A DNA stretch of 64,000 nt. Origin: Pseudodesulfovibrio sp. (GTDB lineage Bacteria; Desulfobacterota; Desulfovibrionia; Desulfovibrionales; Desulfovibrionaceae). Shown one piece after another: positions 45,911 through 54,067 of this stretch; position 1 is the stretch's first letter; each line of letters starts with the position of its first letter. Location: NCBI GenBank assembly GCA_016342345.1, contig JAEINO010000008.1:21493-85492 (forward strand), given 5' to 3'. The position numbers and the translations under genes were made by a program. A model generated the notes under the pieces. The model was given only the letters and a program-made list of their open reading frames with translations. It ran no database searches and was not told the origin of the DNA.

Positions 45911-46864
45911 TTAACCAGCGATCCAGAAAACACCCAGAATTGTGACGCAACTCAGGACAGTTGCGGCGAGTAGCAGGGCCGAAGCCAGAGATGCGTCCCC
46001 TCCGTAGCGGCGGAGGAACACCACTCCCAGCACGGCGGGGGGCATGGCTCCCAGCAGAATCAGTATGTCTTTCCAGAGTTTTTCAAATCCCATGAAATCC
46101 GCCATGGAGGAGAGCAGGATGGGCTTGAGAAGGAGCTTGATGGCAACCACGATTGCCAGCATTGCAAAGCATTGCCGGAGATTGGGAATCTTGAACATCA
46201 GGCCCACGGCAAGAATCGCCAGTGGGGTCAAGGCTTGGCTGAGCATGTAGCAGACATCAAAAAAAGGTTTAACAAAAGCGGCTTCATTTCCGGGCAATCC
46301 CAGGGGGCGCCATGCCAGGCCGAGGAAGAGGGCAAAGAATACAGGTGACTTGAAAAATCCTAGAGATGCTCCGATGTTTTCGCGGAACGTGACGCCGGAG
46401 CTGCCGAAATAGGCCGCCAACATGGGGCCGAGAATGAAGATGGGGTATCCCACGCCGACCTCGGAAATGAGTACAGCCTCGGTCATGGCTTGCGGGCTGT
46501 GGGGATAGAGTTGCATGATAATCGCGTATCCAAGAAAGGTGGAGGAGCCGAAGGCGGCACAAAAGATCACCGCGCCTTTTTCAGATCTGGATAGGTGCAG
46601 AATTGACCCCACGAACCAGGCCAGTGAAATGCAAAAGAGTTCGGCCCCAAGCATTACTAAAGCGGGCTGCAAAGATTCCAGGGAAATGCTGCTGGTGGCG
46701 AGATTCACGAAAACCACGGCTGGCAAGCATACTTCCGTGACGATACGCGCAATGATGAGCGAATGTCCTTCTTCCAGAATGCCCCGGTGCCGCAGGTACA
46801 AGGCCAATATGTAAATGACAACAAGGCTTGCGATGGCCTGGGTGAGCGTGACGAACAGGTTCAT
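45911..46864 (-). CDS. AEC-family (auxin efflux carrier-like) transporter
   Basis: 317 residues, very hydrophobic, with about ten membrane segments in two halves and the family features: an N-terminal helix LVVIYILALYLRHRGI, a crossover region FCAAFGSSTFLGYAII, and a C-terminal GAMPPAVLGVVFLRRYG. AEC members export or import small carboxylates and other anions. The substrate is unknown. It lies 70 bases downstream of the PEP mutase/isocitrate lyase family gene on the same strand, hinting at an organic acid. Confidence 0.87.
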   Translation of the reverse strand: MNLFVTLTQAIASLVVIYILALYLRHRGILEEGHSLIIARIVTEVCLPAVVFVNLATSSISLESLQPALVMLGAELFCISLAWFVGSILHLSRSEKGAVIFCAAFGSSTFLGYAIIMQLYPHSPQAMTEAVLISEVGVGYPIFILGPMLAAYFGSSGVTFRENIGASLGFFKSPVFFALFLGLAWRPLGLPGNEAAFVKPFFDVCYMLSQALTPLAILAVGLMFKIPNLRQCFAMLAIVVAIKLLLKPILLSSMADFMGFEKLWKDILILLGAMPPAVLGVVFLRRYGGDASLASALLLAATVLSCVTILGVFWIAG

Positions 46865-46933
46865 GCTTCTTCCTTGATAAAAGTGGTCCGGTGAGCACTG
46901 TCAACCTTGTGTGAGGAGCATGTTGTCAGCCGG

Positions 46934-47806
46934 TTACTTGTCGAAAAACTGTTTCTCTCGTTTTCGGATGTCCTCGGCACCAATGAAGCGGAAGTACTCC
47001 TCGAAGCTCATCATGGTTCCCTGGGTGGCGAATCCTGCCGTGGTGCGGTTGCTCTTGAGATATTCGGCCCAGTTTTGCAGGGCGCGGGCAGCTGTGAACA
47101 CCGAACCGCATGGATAGCAGGCAACTGCATACCCTAATTCTTGAAGTTCATCGGCTGTCAGGAAGGGAGTTTTGCCGCCTTCGATCATGTTGGCTGCACT
47201 GGGTACGGAGATCGCAGCGTTGACTTCGAGCATGTCTTCTTTCGAGGTTACGGCCTCTACAAACACCATGTCTGCCCCGGTCTCTTCGTAGAGTTTGGCC
47301 CGTCGTATGGCCTCGTCCCGTCCATAGACCGCAAGGGCGTCGGTTCGGGCCATGATGACGAAGTCGGGGTCTTTGCGTGCCCATAATGCAGCCCGCAGTT
47401 TTGGCAGGTATTCATCCACATCGACCACGGACTTGCCACTCATGTGCCCGCAACGTTTGGGGTAGGTCTGGTCCTCGATGAACAGTGCGGCTGCACCCAT
47501 TTGTTCGACTTGGCGTACTGTGCGGATGACATTGTTGACATCGCCGAATCCGGTGTCGATATCGACCATGACCGGCAGGTCAATCCTGGCAATCAGATTT
47601 GCGTAATGGGTGAGCATCTCGGTGGAACTGATCAGGCCGATGTCCGGTTGACCCAGTACGCTTCCGGCTGAACCGTAACCTGCGATGCTGGTGGCCTTGA
47701 ATCCGGCCTGGGCAACGGCCATGGCAGAAAGCCCGTCGTGGATTATTGGCAACATGAGAATTTCGGGGTCATTGATGAGCTGTCTGAACCGGGTTGTTTT
47801 TTTCAT
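46934..47806 (-). CDS. Isocitrate lyase/PEP mutase family enzyme
   Basis: 290 residues. VDIDTGFGD near residue 92 and EDQTYPKRCGHMSGK near 122 mark the superfamily: the acidic metal ligands and the KRCGH loop of lyases such as methylisocitrate lyase and oxaloacetate decarboxylase. MARTDAL near residue 158 also fits. It probably cleaves a C-C bond of a 2-methylcitrate- or oxaloacetate-like acid. No prpC or prpD is nearby, so assignment as prpB is not justified. The AEC transporter downstream may export or import its substrate. Confidence 0.85.
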   Translation of the reverse strand: MKKTTRFRQLINDPEILMLPIIHDGLSAMAVAQAGFKATSIAGYGSAGSVLGQPDIGLISSTEMLTHYANLIARIDLPVMVDIDTGFGDVNNVIRTVRQVEQMGAAALFIEDQTYPKRCGHMSGKSVVDVDEYLPKLRAALWARKDPDFVIMARTDALAVYGRDEAIRRAKLYEETGADMVFVEAVTSKEDMLEVNAAISVPSAANMIEGGKTPFLTADELQELGYAVACYPCGSVFTAARALQNWAEYLKSNRTTAGFATQGTMMSFEEYFRFIGAEDIRKREKQFFDK

Positions 47807-48262
47807 GCAGACCTTTCCTGAACAATGCTTGAAGACAGGCGGGTGCCTTTGTCTTTCTGATAAAAAACACTGAATTCAATAGTTATTGCTGATTGATTAT
47901 CTGTTCCATTGAATTATTGCAAACTCGACAAAAAAAACATCGAGTCTGACTTTCTTTTTCTGTTGGCGCTGCATTCTCCTCGTCATATACGGATGAACTT
48001 TAAAGAGCCATCGTCCCTGATCCTGTTTGTTGGGGTCTTGAGTCCGAGCAGGGCCATTTCGGCTTTCTGCATTTTCCCATGATAAAATTTCATATCACCA
48101 TTCAAGAGACTCCTTTTGAGTTGAGTCTCACAATTGTACCCCTCAAAAATGGATTTGCAACCAGCTTGCCTTGCTTCCTTGACAGATTGGCCTGTCCTCT
48201 ATATCAGTATATCTTGATATTAAGATAAATTGATATAACAATGGAAGCAGGGGGTTGCAAGG
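47807..48262. other. Regulatory spacer upstream of metF
   Basis: A 456-base divergent spacer. No gene is evident. The last 60 bases before metF are AT-rich and contain the palindrome at 48210-48227. The rest holds no strong hairpin that I can see and is not an obvious S-adenosylmethionine riboswitch. Confidence 0.4.
48210..48227. promoter_or_regulatory. Palindromic operator upstream of metF (SahR/ArsR-like candidate)
   Basis: TATCTT-GATATT-AAGATA is a perfect 6-base inverted repeat 35 bases before the metF start. ArsR-family regulators such as SahR, which senses S-adenosylhomocysteine, control methionine genes in Desulfovibrionales through AT-rich palindromes of this kind. Assignment to SahR is inference; no regulator gene is nearby. 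Confidence 0.5.
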
Positions 48263-49135
48263 ATGTGGATACCGAACTTGATTGATTCGTTGGACAGACC
48301 GTTTGTTTCCATCGAGCTTTTGCCGCCGCGCAAGGAGGCAGAACAGACCGGGTTCTGGCAATCTGTGGAGCGACTCAAGGCCATGAGGCCCTTGTTCGCG
48401 GCAGTGACGTGCGGGGCTGGTGGCAAGGGTTCGGTCGGGACAATGGAACTTTCTCGTGATCTGGCGGAAAAACATGGCTTCACGGTCATGCCGCATGTGA
48501 CGTGCGTCCATTCCGAATTGAGTGGGCTGAAGGATCAGTTGGCCGCCATTCAGGAGTGCGGTATCCGAAATGTGCTGGCCGTGCGCGGTGATTTTCCGGC
48601 GGGCATGGAATCGGCGCCCAAGGGACTTCGTTATGCCTCGGATCTGGTGGAGCGCATTGTCGAGCTTGCCCCGGATTTGGCCGTGGGAGTGGCCGCGTAT
48701 CCTGACGGACACCCGGAGTCGCGATCCATTCTTGAGGACATAGGGTTTCTGAAGCACAAGCTGGACAAGGGAGCGGCCTTTGGCGTGACCCAGTTGTTCT
48801 TCGACAACCGGCGTTATTTCGACATGGTGGACCGGCTGGCTGCCATGGGGTGCCACAAGCCGATCATACCGAGTATTCTTCCCATACGCAGCATTGGTCA
48901 GATCAAGCGGGTAACGGCGTTGTGCAATGCCCCGGTGCCGGGCAAGATCTTGAGCGACATAGAAAGCGCGCACGACAGGGGCGGCGATGAGGCCGTGCAG
49001 GAATATGGGGTGACAATGGCTGCTGCTCAGTTGTCGAACCTGCTGGAAAACGGTGCGTCCGGCGTACACATATATCCATTCAACAAGGCAGACATGTGTA
49101 CCAGGGTCTTGCAGCAAGCGGGCCTATTGCCCTGA
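48263..49135 (+). CDS. metF: Methylenetetrahydrofolate reductase
   Basis: 290 residues. VSIELLPPRKEAE near residue 15 holds the catalytic Glu of MetF. VTCGAGG near residue 48, VLAVRGDFP near 110, GVAAYPDGHPES near 140, and TQLFFDNRRYF near 175 are standard family motifs for FAD and folate binding. It reduces 5,10-methylene-THF to 5-methyl-THF for methionine synthesis or the acetyl-CoA pathway. Start ATG 48263 lies just after a candidate operator. The phosphoesterase gene follows 26 bases later. Confidence 0.93.
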   Translation: MWIPNLIDSLDRPFVSIELLPPRKEAEQTGFWQSVERLKAMRPLFAAVTCGAGGKGSVGTMELSRDLAEKHGFTVMPHVTCVHSELSGLKDQLAAIQECGIRNVLAVRGDFPAGMESAPKGLRYASDLVERIVELAPDLAVGVAAYPDGHPESRSILEDIGFLKHKLDKGAAFGVTQLFFDNRRYFDMVDRLAAMGCHKPIIPSILPIRSIGQIKRVTALCNAPVPGKILSDIESAHDRGGDEAVQEYGVTMAAAQLSNLLENGASGVHIYPFNKADMCTRVLQQAGLLP

Positions 49136-49161
49136 TCGCCTGATACGTATACGATTTCATC

Positions 49162-49887
49162 ATGACCATTTTTGCCATCATGTCCGACCCGCACGGGAAT
49201 CTGGAAGCCCTCACTCAGGTGCTCGGGGATGTGGACTCTCGTGGAGTGAATGAGGTTTTTTGTCTGGGTGATGCCGTGGGGTATGGGCCGCAGCCTCAGG
49301 AATGCGCTGCACTTTTGCGCGAGCGGAAAGTGACGTTGACCATGGGAAATCATGAGCAGGGTCTTATCAACATCCATTACCTGTGCAGGTTCAACCAGCC
49401 AGCCTGTGACGCGCTCCGCAAGACCCGCGAGTTGATCAGCGAAGAGATGTATGAGTGGCTCGTCTCCCGTCCCAAGGCTGTGGTCGCTCATGGTTGTCGT
49501 TTCGTGCACGGCACTCCTCCCGATGATGTGAACGAATACATATGGAAATACGAGAAGACCATGGGTGAGATTTTTGCCAGGTTTTCCGAAGACATCTGTT
49601 TCGTGGGCCATACTCATGACCTGATGCGTTTCACCTTTGACCGTGAAGCTTCCGGCAAGCTCCCGTTGCCTGAGGGTGACACGATCCTGGAGCAGGGACT
49701 GCGGCATGTGGTCAACATCGGGGCCGTGGGCCAACCGCGGGACGGTGACAACCGTGCCAAGTATGCACTCTACGACCCGGACTCTCGAATCCTGACCATG
49801 CGGTTTGTTGAATACGATATCAAAAAAACCGCTGATCTCATCATCAAACATGGATTTCACAAGGCCTTTGCCGACCGTCTCTGGTAA
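49162..49887 (+). CDS. Metallophosphoesterase
   Basis: 241 residues with the full calcineurin-like metal set: IMSDPHGN (residues 6-13), CLGDAVGYG near 34, MGNHEQ near 60, HGTPPDD near 115 and VGHTHD near 150. The length fits the YfcE/MJ0936-like group of phosphodiesterases. Substrate unknown. Probably co-transcribed with metF. Confidence 0.87.
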   Translation: MTIFAIMSDPHGNLEALTQVLGDVDSRGVNEVFCLGDAVGYGPQPQECAALLRERKVTLTMGNHEQGLINIHYLCRFNQPACDALRKTRELISEEMYEWLVSRPKAVVAHGCRFVHGTPPDDVNEYIWKYEKTMGEIFARFSEDICFVGHTHDLMRFTFDREASGKLPLPEGDTILEQGLRHVVNIGAVGQPRDGDNRAKYALYDPDSRILTMRFVEYDIKKTADLIIKHGFHKAFADRLW

Positions 49888-50004
49888 TAATGTGATGGAC
49901 TTGGCTGTTGAAAGGGATTGATTTCCCGGCCGTTGCAAGAAATCATTCGGTAGATATCTTCATACATCATCCCTCCCGTACGCAGGCACAGACCTGCCAC
50001 CTGT

Positions 50005-50283
50005 TTATCTCGACGTGTTACCACTCGTGGTGGCTACTTCGAGATCGTTGTTGTTGCCATTGCCTTTGACCATCCTTTCCAGGTCGTCGTCACTCGGTTC
50101 GCACCATTGCATGTTTGCAAGGTAGGTGCGGACTTCTTGCGGGGTTACGGGCAGGCAAAAGCCTGTGCCCAGTCGGATGATTTCGATCGTCAGCTCTTCC
50201 TGATCAGTGATGGCGGAAAGTCTGGCACATATGGTCTGATGTTCGCTGATTTTTCTGTATAAAGCGATTGCTTTGGTATTCAT
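50005..50283 (-). CDS. Small Nif11-like protein
   Basis: 92 residues. Residues 10-75 resemble the Nif11 domain: a helix ending in ARLSAITDQEELTIEIIRLG, then FCLPVTPQEVRTYL and a DDDLERM segment, followed by a Gly/Asn-rich tail instead of the usual GG cleavage site. Nif11-type domains form leader peptides of some ribosomal peptide natural products, and also occur as free small proteins. No modifying enzyme is adjacent. CTCCT complement at 50290-50294 gives an AGGAG ribosome site. Confidence 0.6.
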   Translation of the reverse strand: MNTKAIALYRKISEHQTICARLSAITDQEELTIEIIRLGTGFCLPVTPQEVRTYLANMQWCEPSDDDLERMVKGNGNNNDLEVATTSGNTSR

Positions 50284-50558
50284 GCAAAGTTCTCCTATAT
50301 TCTTGTTATTCTCACCAATTAGGATGCATTTGAGGATGGAAAAGTTTCACTTGCAGGCAAAATTGTATTTCTTTTGACTACAGGATCAATTCTGTCAGTC
50401 GTGGAATCTGTCAGCCAGTCTGGTCTTGTTTCATCCAAAGGGGTTTTTCTTAATATATGTTGAGTCTAATGATTCTGAATAACAGGAGAAAAACCAGAAA
50501 GAGGAATTGAAGGGTGAAGTGCGTATTTTTTAGACATGCGAAATTTTGTCCGCCCATC

Positions 50559-50587
50559 TTGACACCTATACCCCGTATGGGTATATT
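50559..50587 (+). promoter_or_regulatory. Near-consensus promoter with embedded CsoR/CstR-type operator
   Basis: TTGACA (50559-50564) and TATATT (50582-50587) are separated by 17 bases, close to the sigma-70 consensus. Between and overlapping them is the inverted repeat TATACCC-CGTAT-GGGTATA (50567-50585). GC-rich palindromes flanked by TATA are typical of CsoR-family operators. A repressor bound here would block polymerase. The regulator encoded at 57820, the last gene of the locus, is the obvious candidate. Confidence 0.75.
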
Positions 50588-50703
50588 GGTATTGAAAATA
50601 TCCATGCCGGGCAGAGTTAATAATGGTCTGAAAAGTTTGAGCGTGTATGTTTATGGCAGTGTGTTCAACGGTTTCAATGACCAGAATATCAATGGAGAGT
50701 ATC

Positions 50704-51030
50704 ATGAATCGCAAGCTTATCACCATCGCGGCAGCATGTCTGATTACCTTTTTTACTGTTTCCATGGCTTTTGCCCTGGGTGGCGGAAATGGACGAAAGG
50801 GCAAGTTTCTCTATCGGAAGAATTGCTACAAGACATGCCATGAGGAAAAGGTCGGAGGATTGAGTCCTGCCAACAAGACTCAGGCTGAATGGACCGCTAT
50901 TTTTTCCGACACAAGCAAGATTCCCTGCCATGACAAGTGGCCCGCTGTTCCCGAAAAGGACCTCAACGACATTTTTACCTACCTGCATGACTACGCCAAG
51001 GATTCTCCGTCCCCGGCCAAGTGCAGCTAG
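50704..51030 (+). CDS. Small periplasmic cytochrome-like protein with CX3CH motif
   Basis: 108 residues. A signal peptide ends near residue 24 (VSMAFA). The motif NCYKTCHEE gives CYKTCH, a CX3CH haem-binding variant rather than CX2CH. A second cysteine (PCHDKWP, near residue 78) is a possible ligand or structural Cys. The C-terminal helix DLNDIFTYLHDY resembles cytochrome c last helices. It is the first gene after the operator-containing promoter and probably passes electrons to or from the molybdoenzyme. GGAGAG supports ATG 50704. A terminator follows at 51041. Confidence 0.75.
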   Translation: MNRKLITIAAACLITFFTVSMAFALGGGNGRKGKFLYRKNCYKTCHEEKVGGLSPANKTQAEWTAIFSDTSKIPCHDKWPAVPEKDLNDIFTYLHDYAKDSPSPAKCS

Positions 51031-51040
51031 GTCAGTTTAT

Positions 51041-51077
51041 GAACCGTCCCGGGGGGCCGGGACGGTTCGGTTTTTTC
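51041..51077 (+). terminator. Intercistronic terminator between cytochrome and molybdoenzyme genes
   Basis: Bases 51041-51052 pair perfectly with 51057-51068 (12 bases) around a GGGG loop, followed by GGTTTTTTC. It should stop part of the transcription, so the cytochrome would be made in excess over the downstream subunits unless there is read-through or anti-termination. Confidence 0.85.
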
Positions 51078-51131
51078 AGGAAAATAGCGCAGCAGCACTC
51101 CAATTGAAGAGCGAATGAAAACGGAGCATCT

Positions 51132-53327
51132 ATGTCCGAATCCAGTCAGAAGATTTCACGACGCGACTTTTTCAAGGCCTCGGGTCTGATCGCGGCAGGT
51201 GCGGTGGGCGGCGGGGCTGTCCTTGGGGGCTTGAGAAAGGCCCGTGCGGCTGCCGTGCCGGTCAAGCCGTGGGATTCGAAATTCTCGGCCTGTGACATGT
51301 GTTTCAACAAGTGTGGACTTATTGCCCGCGTCGAAGACGGTGTGGTTACCAAGCTGGACCCGAACTCCAAATTCCTCAAGTCGCGCGGCATGCTGTGCGC
51401 ACGAGGCAATGCGGGCATCGATCAGGTCTATGATCCTGACCGGCTCAAGTACCCACTGCTTCGTGTGGGAGAGCGAGGCGAAGGCAAGTGGAAGCGCATT
51501 TCCTGGGACGAGGCCCTTGATCTGGCCGCACAAAAGATGGAAGCGGTCCGTAAGGACTACCTCCCGTGCGGGCATCTCTTTTCTGCCGGAACCGATCTGC
51601 ACTCCCAGTTCGTGGGGCGTTTTGCCGAGGTGTACGGTTCGTTCAATGTCACCTCCCACGAGTCCTTGTGTCTGGTTTCCAACAACCGTGCATTTCTCGA
51701 CACCTTTGGTGAGGTGCCTTTTGCGGACGTGCTCAATTCCAAATACATAGTCATGGCCGGGGCCAATCGTTTTGAAGCTCTGGTCACCCCGGACTCCATC
51801 GACCTGATGACTGCCATGCGTGAAAACGGGTGCAAGCTTGTCACGCTTGATCCTCGTTATACCAAGACCGCGGCCCTGTCCGACGAGTGGTATCCGGTCA
51901 AGCCCGGAACCGACATGGCCTTCATGCTTGCCCTTGCCCATGTCATAATAGGCGAGAAGCTCTACGATCCTCAATGGGTTGAGGAAAAGACCTACGGCCT
52001 TGAGCAGTTGGCAGAGCACGTGAAGCAGTACACTCCCGGTTTTGCGGCCGATCAATGTGGCATTCCGGCTGAAGCCATTGCCCGCATCGCACGCGAATTG
52101 GCCGAAGCCGCGCCCGCAGCCATGATTTATCCGGGCCGCAGGAGTTCCGATTACGAGGATTCCACTCAGATACGCCGCAGTTTTGCCATTGTTAATGGTC
52201 TGCTTGGCAATTGGGATCGTCCCGGTGGGCTGCTTGCGGCCCGAGTGGTCGGTCTCAAGGGCGTTCCCTATGAAGCTCCGTGGTATGACGAAAATCATGA
52301 AGACCGTATCGACGCCGACAAGGTGCCCATGATGTTCGAGCATGAGGGCAGCTTTTTGCTCACCCGTGACGCGGTCCTGGCCGAAGATCCCTACGCCATT
52401 CGTGGCTGGTTCATTTACAAGACCAATCCCATGGCCACCGTGCCCAATCGGAAGAAGACCATCGAGATGATGAACAAGATGGACTTTGTCACCGTGGTGG
52501 ATATCGCCATGTCCGATACGGCCTGGTACGCCGATCTGGTCCTGCCGTCCCAGAGTTATCTGGAGCGGTACGATCCGTGTTCCGGCCTTCAGGGTTCGTC
52601 GGCCTGTGCCTGCGTGGTCAAGCGTGATCCCGTGATCGAGCCGTTGTACGAGTCCCGTTCTCTCTTTGATGTCATGAAGGGAATCGCCAACAGGATGGAG
52701 TTGGGTGAGTATTTTGATTTTACCATCCCGGAATACAGGGAAAAGCAGCTTCGCGAATTGCCTGGCGCGGAAAAGATACTGGACCGTGATGGGGTCTATT
52801 ACAACCCCAGCAAGGTGTATGGCATCTATGACGGCAGGATCTACAAGACCCTGTCCAAGAAGATTGAGTTGTACAATCAGCGTTACGAGCAGATGGGCAT
52901 TGACCCGCTGCCGGTCTATACGGTTCCGACAAAGGTTCCGGCCAACCGGTTCCGCCTTGTTGTCGGGCGCAATGCGCTTGTCACACAGGGATCAACGGCC
53001 AACAATGCGCTGCTGCATCAGCTTCTGCCCACCAACACCCTTTGGATCAATCCGAATGCGGCCAAAAAGTTCAACATAACGGACGGCGACCTTGTGGAGG
53101 TCTCCAGTTCGGTTGGCAGGCAGGAAATCAAGGCCGAGGTAACTGACCGCATCAGGGAAGACACGGTGTACATGCTCAGCGGGTTCAACACCCTGTCCAC
53201 CCGGCAGCATCTGGCTCATGGAAACGGAGCGAGTATCGCTGAAATTCTGGAAGGCGGATATGACACAGTAACCGGCAATGCTGCCCTGCATACGACTTTT
53301 GTCACCGTAACAAGGAAGGTGGCGTAA
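51132..53327 (+). CDS. Molybdopterin oxidoreductase, Phs/Psr-like catalytic subunit
   Basis: 731 residues. A twin-arginine signal (SRRDFFKASG) opens the protein, so it is exported folded to the periplasm. The N-terminal [4Fe-4S] site is CDMCFNKC with a further Cys in GMLCARG. HESLCLVSNNRAF near residue 178 carries the likely Cys ligand to Mo. YPGRRSSDYEDSTQIRR near 332 and the C-terminal RLVVGRNALVTQGSTANN complete the DMSO reductase family plan. Thiosulfate, polysulfide or tetrathionate reductases are the nearest types. With rhodaneses downstream, thiosulfate or polysulfide is favoured. The stop overlaps the next start. Confidence 0.88.
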   Translation: MSESSQKISRRDFFKASGLIAAGAVGGGAVLGGLRKARAAAVPVKPWDSKFSACDMCFNKCGLIARVEDGVVTKLDPNSKFLKSRGMLCARGNAGIDQVYDPDRLKYPLLRVGERGEGKWKRISWDEALDLAAQKMEAVRKDYLPCGHLFSAGTDLHSQFVGRFAEVYGSFNVTSHESLCLVSNNRAFLDTFGEVPFADVLNSKYIVMAGANRFEALVTPDSIDLMTAMRENGCKLVTLDPRYTKTAALSDEWYPVKPGTDMAFMLALAHVIIGEKLYDPQWVEEKTYGLEQLAEHVKQYTPGFAADQCGIPAEAIARIARELAEAAPAAMIYPGRRSSDYEDSTQIRRSFAIVNGLLGNWDRPGGLLAARVVGLKGVPYEAPWYDENHEDRIDADKVPMMFEHEGSFLLTRDAVLAEDPYAIRGWFIYKTNPMATVPNRKKTIEMMNKMDFVTVVDIAMSDTAWYADLVLPSQSYLERYDPCSGLQGSSACACVVKRDPVIEPLYESRSLFDVMKGIANRMELGEYFDFTIPEYREKQLRELPGAEKILDRDGVYYNPSKVYGIYDGRIYKTLSKKIELYNQRYEQMGIDPLPVYTVPTKVPANRFRLVVGRNALVTQGSTANNALLHQLLPTNTLWINPNAAKKFNITDGDLVEVSSSVGRQEIKAEVTDRIREDTVYMLSGFNTLSTRQHLAHGNGASIAEILEGGYDTVTGNAALHTTFVTVTRKVA

Positions 53328-54067
53328 TGGCACAGCAACTGGCGATGATCATCGACGCGTCCAAATGCATCGACTGCAAGGGGTGCATGATTGCCTGCAA
53401 GGTGGCCAATAATGTTCCCGAGGACCAATGGCGCAACTGGATCAAGGGCGAGTCCGGCATGAGCAGGCCCGGCAAGCACAACGGGACGACCAAGTTCCAA
53501 CCCGGCGCGTGCATGCATTGCGACAAGCCCACCTGCGTGGAAGCCTGTCCCACCGGAGCCACGTACAAGGACGAAATGACCGGCGAAGTGGTCATTGACG
53601 AATCCCTGTGCATCGGTTGTGGCAACTGCATTCCGGCCTGTCCGTATGGGGCGCGTTTCCGTAATGCGACCAAGCGCAAGGCAGACAAGTGCAACTACTG
53701 CCCGGAACGACGGGCGCAGGGACTGTTGCCAGCCTGTGTGGACACCTGCCCGACCAAGGCTCGCGTGTTCGGTGATATCAATGACCCGGACAGTGAAGCC
53801 GGTCGTCTTTTTCTCAAGAACAAGGAGCAGTTGACCCGTGTGGCTGCCCGAACTGAAACCAAGCCCAACATGTTCTATATCGGTGATCCTGGTCCGCGAG
53901 ACTGGGGCGGCGAGGCCGTGACGCCCGCATCCATGATCGCCATGAAGGAGGCGGCTCCGTTCATCAAGGGTATCGTGGGGCTTTCCGGTCTTGGTGTGCT
54001 TGCCATGCTGGGCCGCCAACTGATTGCCGGGTCCGATACCGATCACAAGGAGAATGACGATGTCTGA
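53327..54067 (+). CDS. Four-cluster [4Fe-4S] electron transfer subunit (PsrB/PhsB-like)
   Basis: 246 residues. Four cysteine clusters: CIDCKGCMIACK near residue 17, CMHCDKPTCVEACP near 62, CIGCGNCIPACP near 94 and CNYC...CVDTCP near 121-142. This matches the iron-sulfur subunit of molybdoenzymes, which wires the catalytic subunit to the membrane subunit. Unlike many PsrB proteins it has a C-terminal hydrophobic segment (IVGLSGLGVLAMLGRQLI, about 212-230) that may anchor it. It overlaps both neighbours (ATG in the preceding stop, 8 bases with the next gene). Confidence 0.9.
   Translation: MAQQLAMIIDASKCIDCKGCMIACKVANNVPEDQWRNWIKGESGMSRPGKHNGTTKFQPGACMHCDKPTCVEACPTGATYKDEMTGEVVIDESLCIGCGNCIPACPYGARFRNATKRKADKCNYCPERRAQGLLPACVDTCPTKARVFGDINDPDSEAGRLFLKNKEQLTRVAARTETKPNMFYIGDPGPRDWGGEAVTPASMIAMKEAAPFIKGIVGLSGLGVLAMLGRQLIAGSDTDHKENDDV

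Noticed and set aside
46934..47806. prpB (methylisocitrate lyase) assignment
   Set aside because: Superfamily motifs fit, but no methylcitrate pathway gene is nearby, so only the family is called.
51156..52343. 395-residue minus-strand ORF
   Set aside because: It lies antisense to the molybdoenzyme gene and has no recognisable motif.
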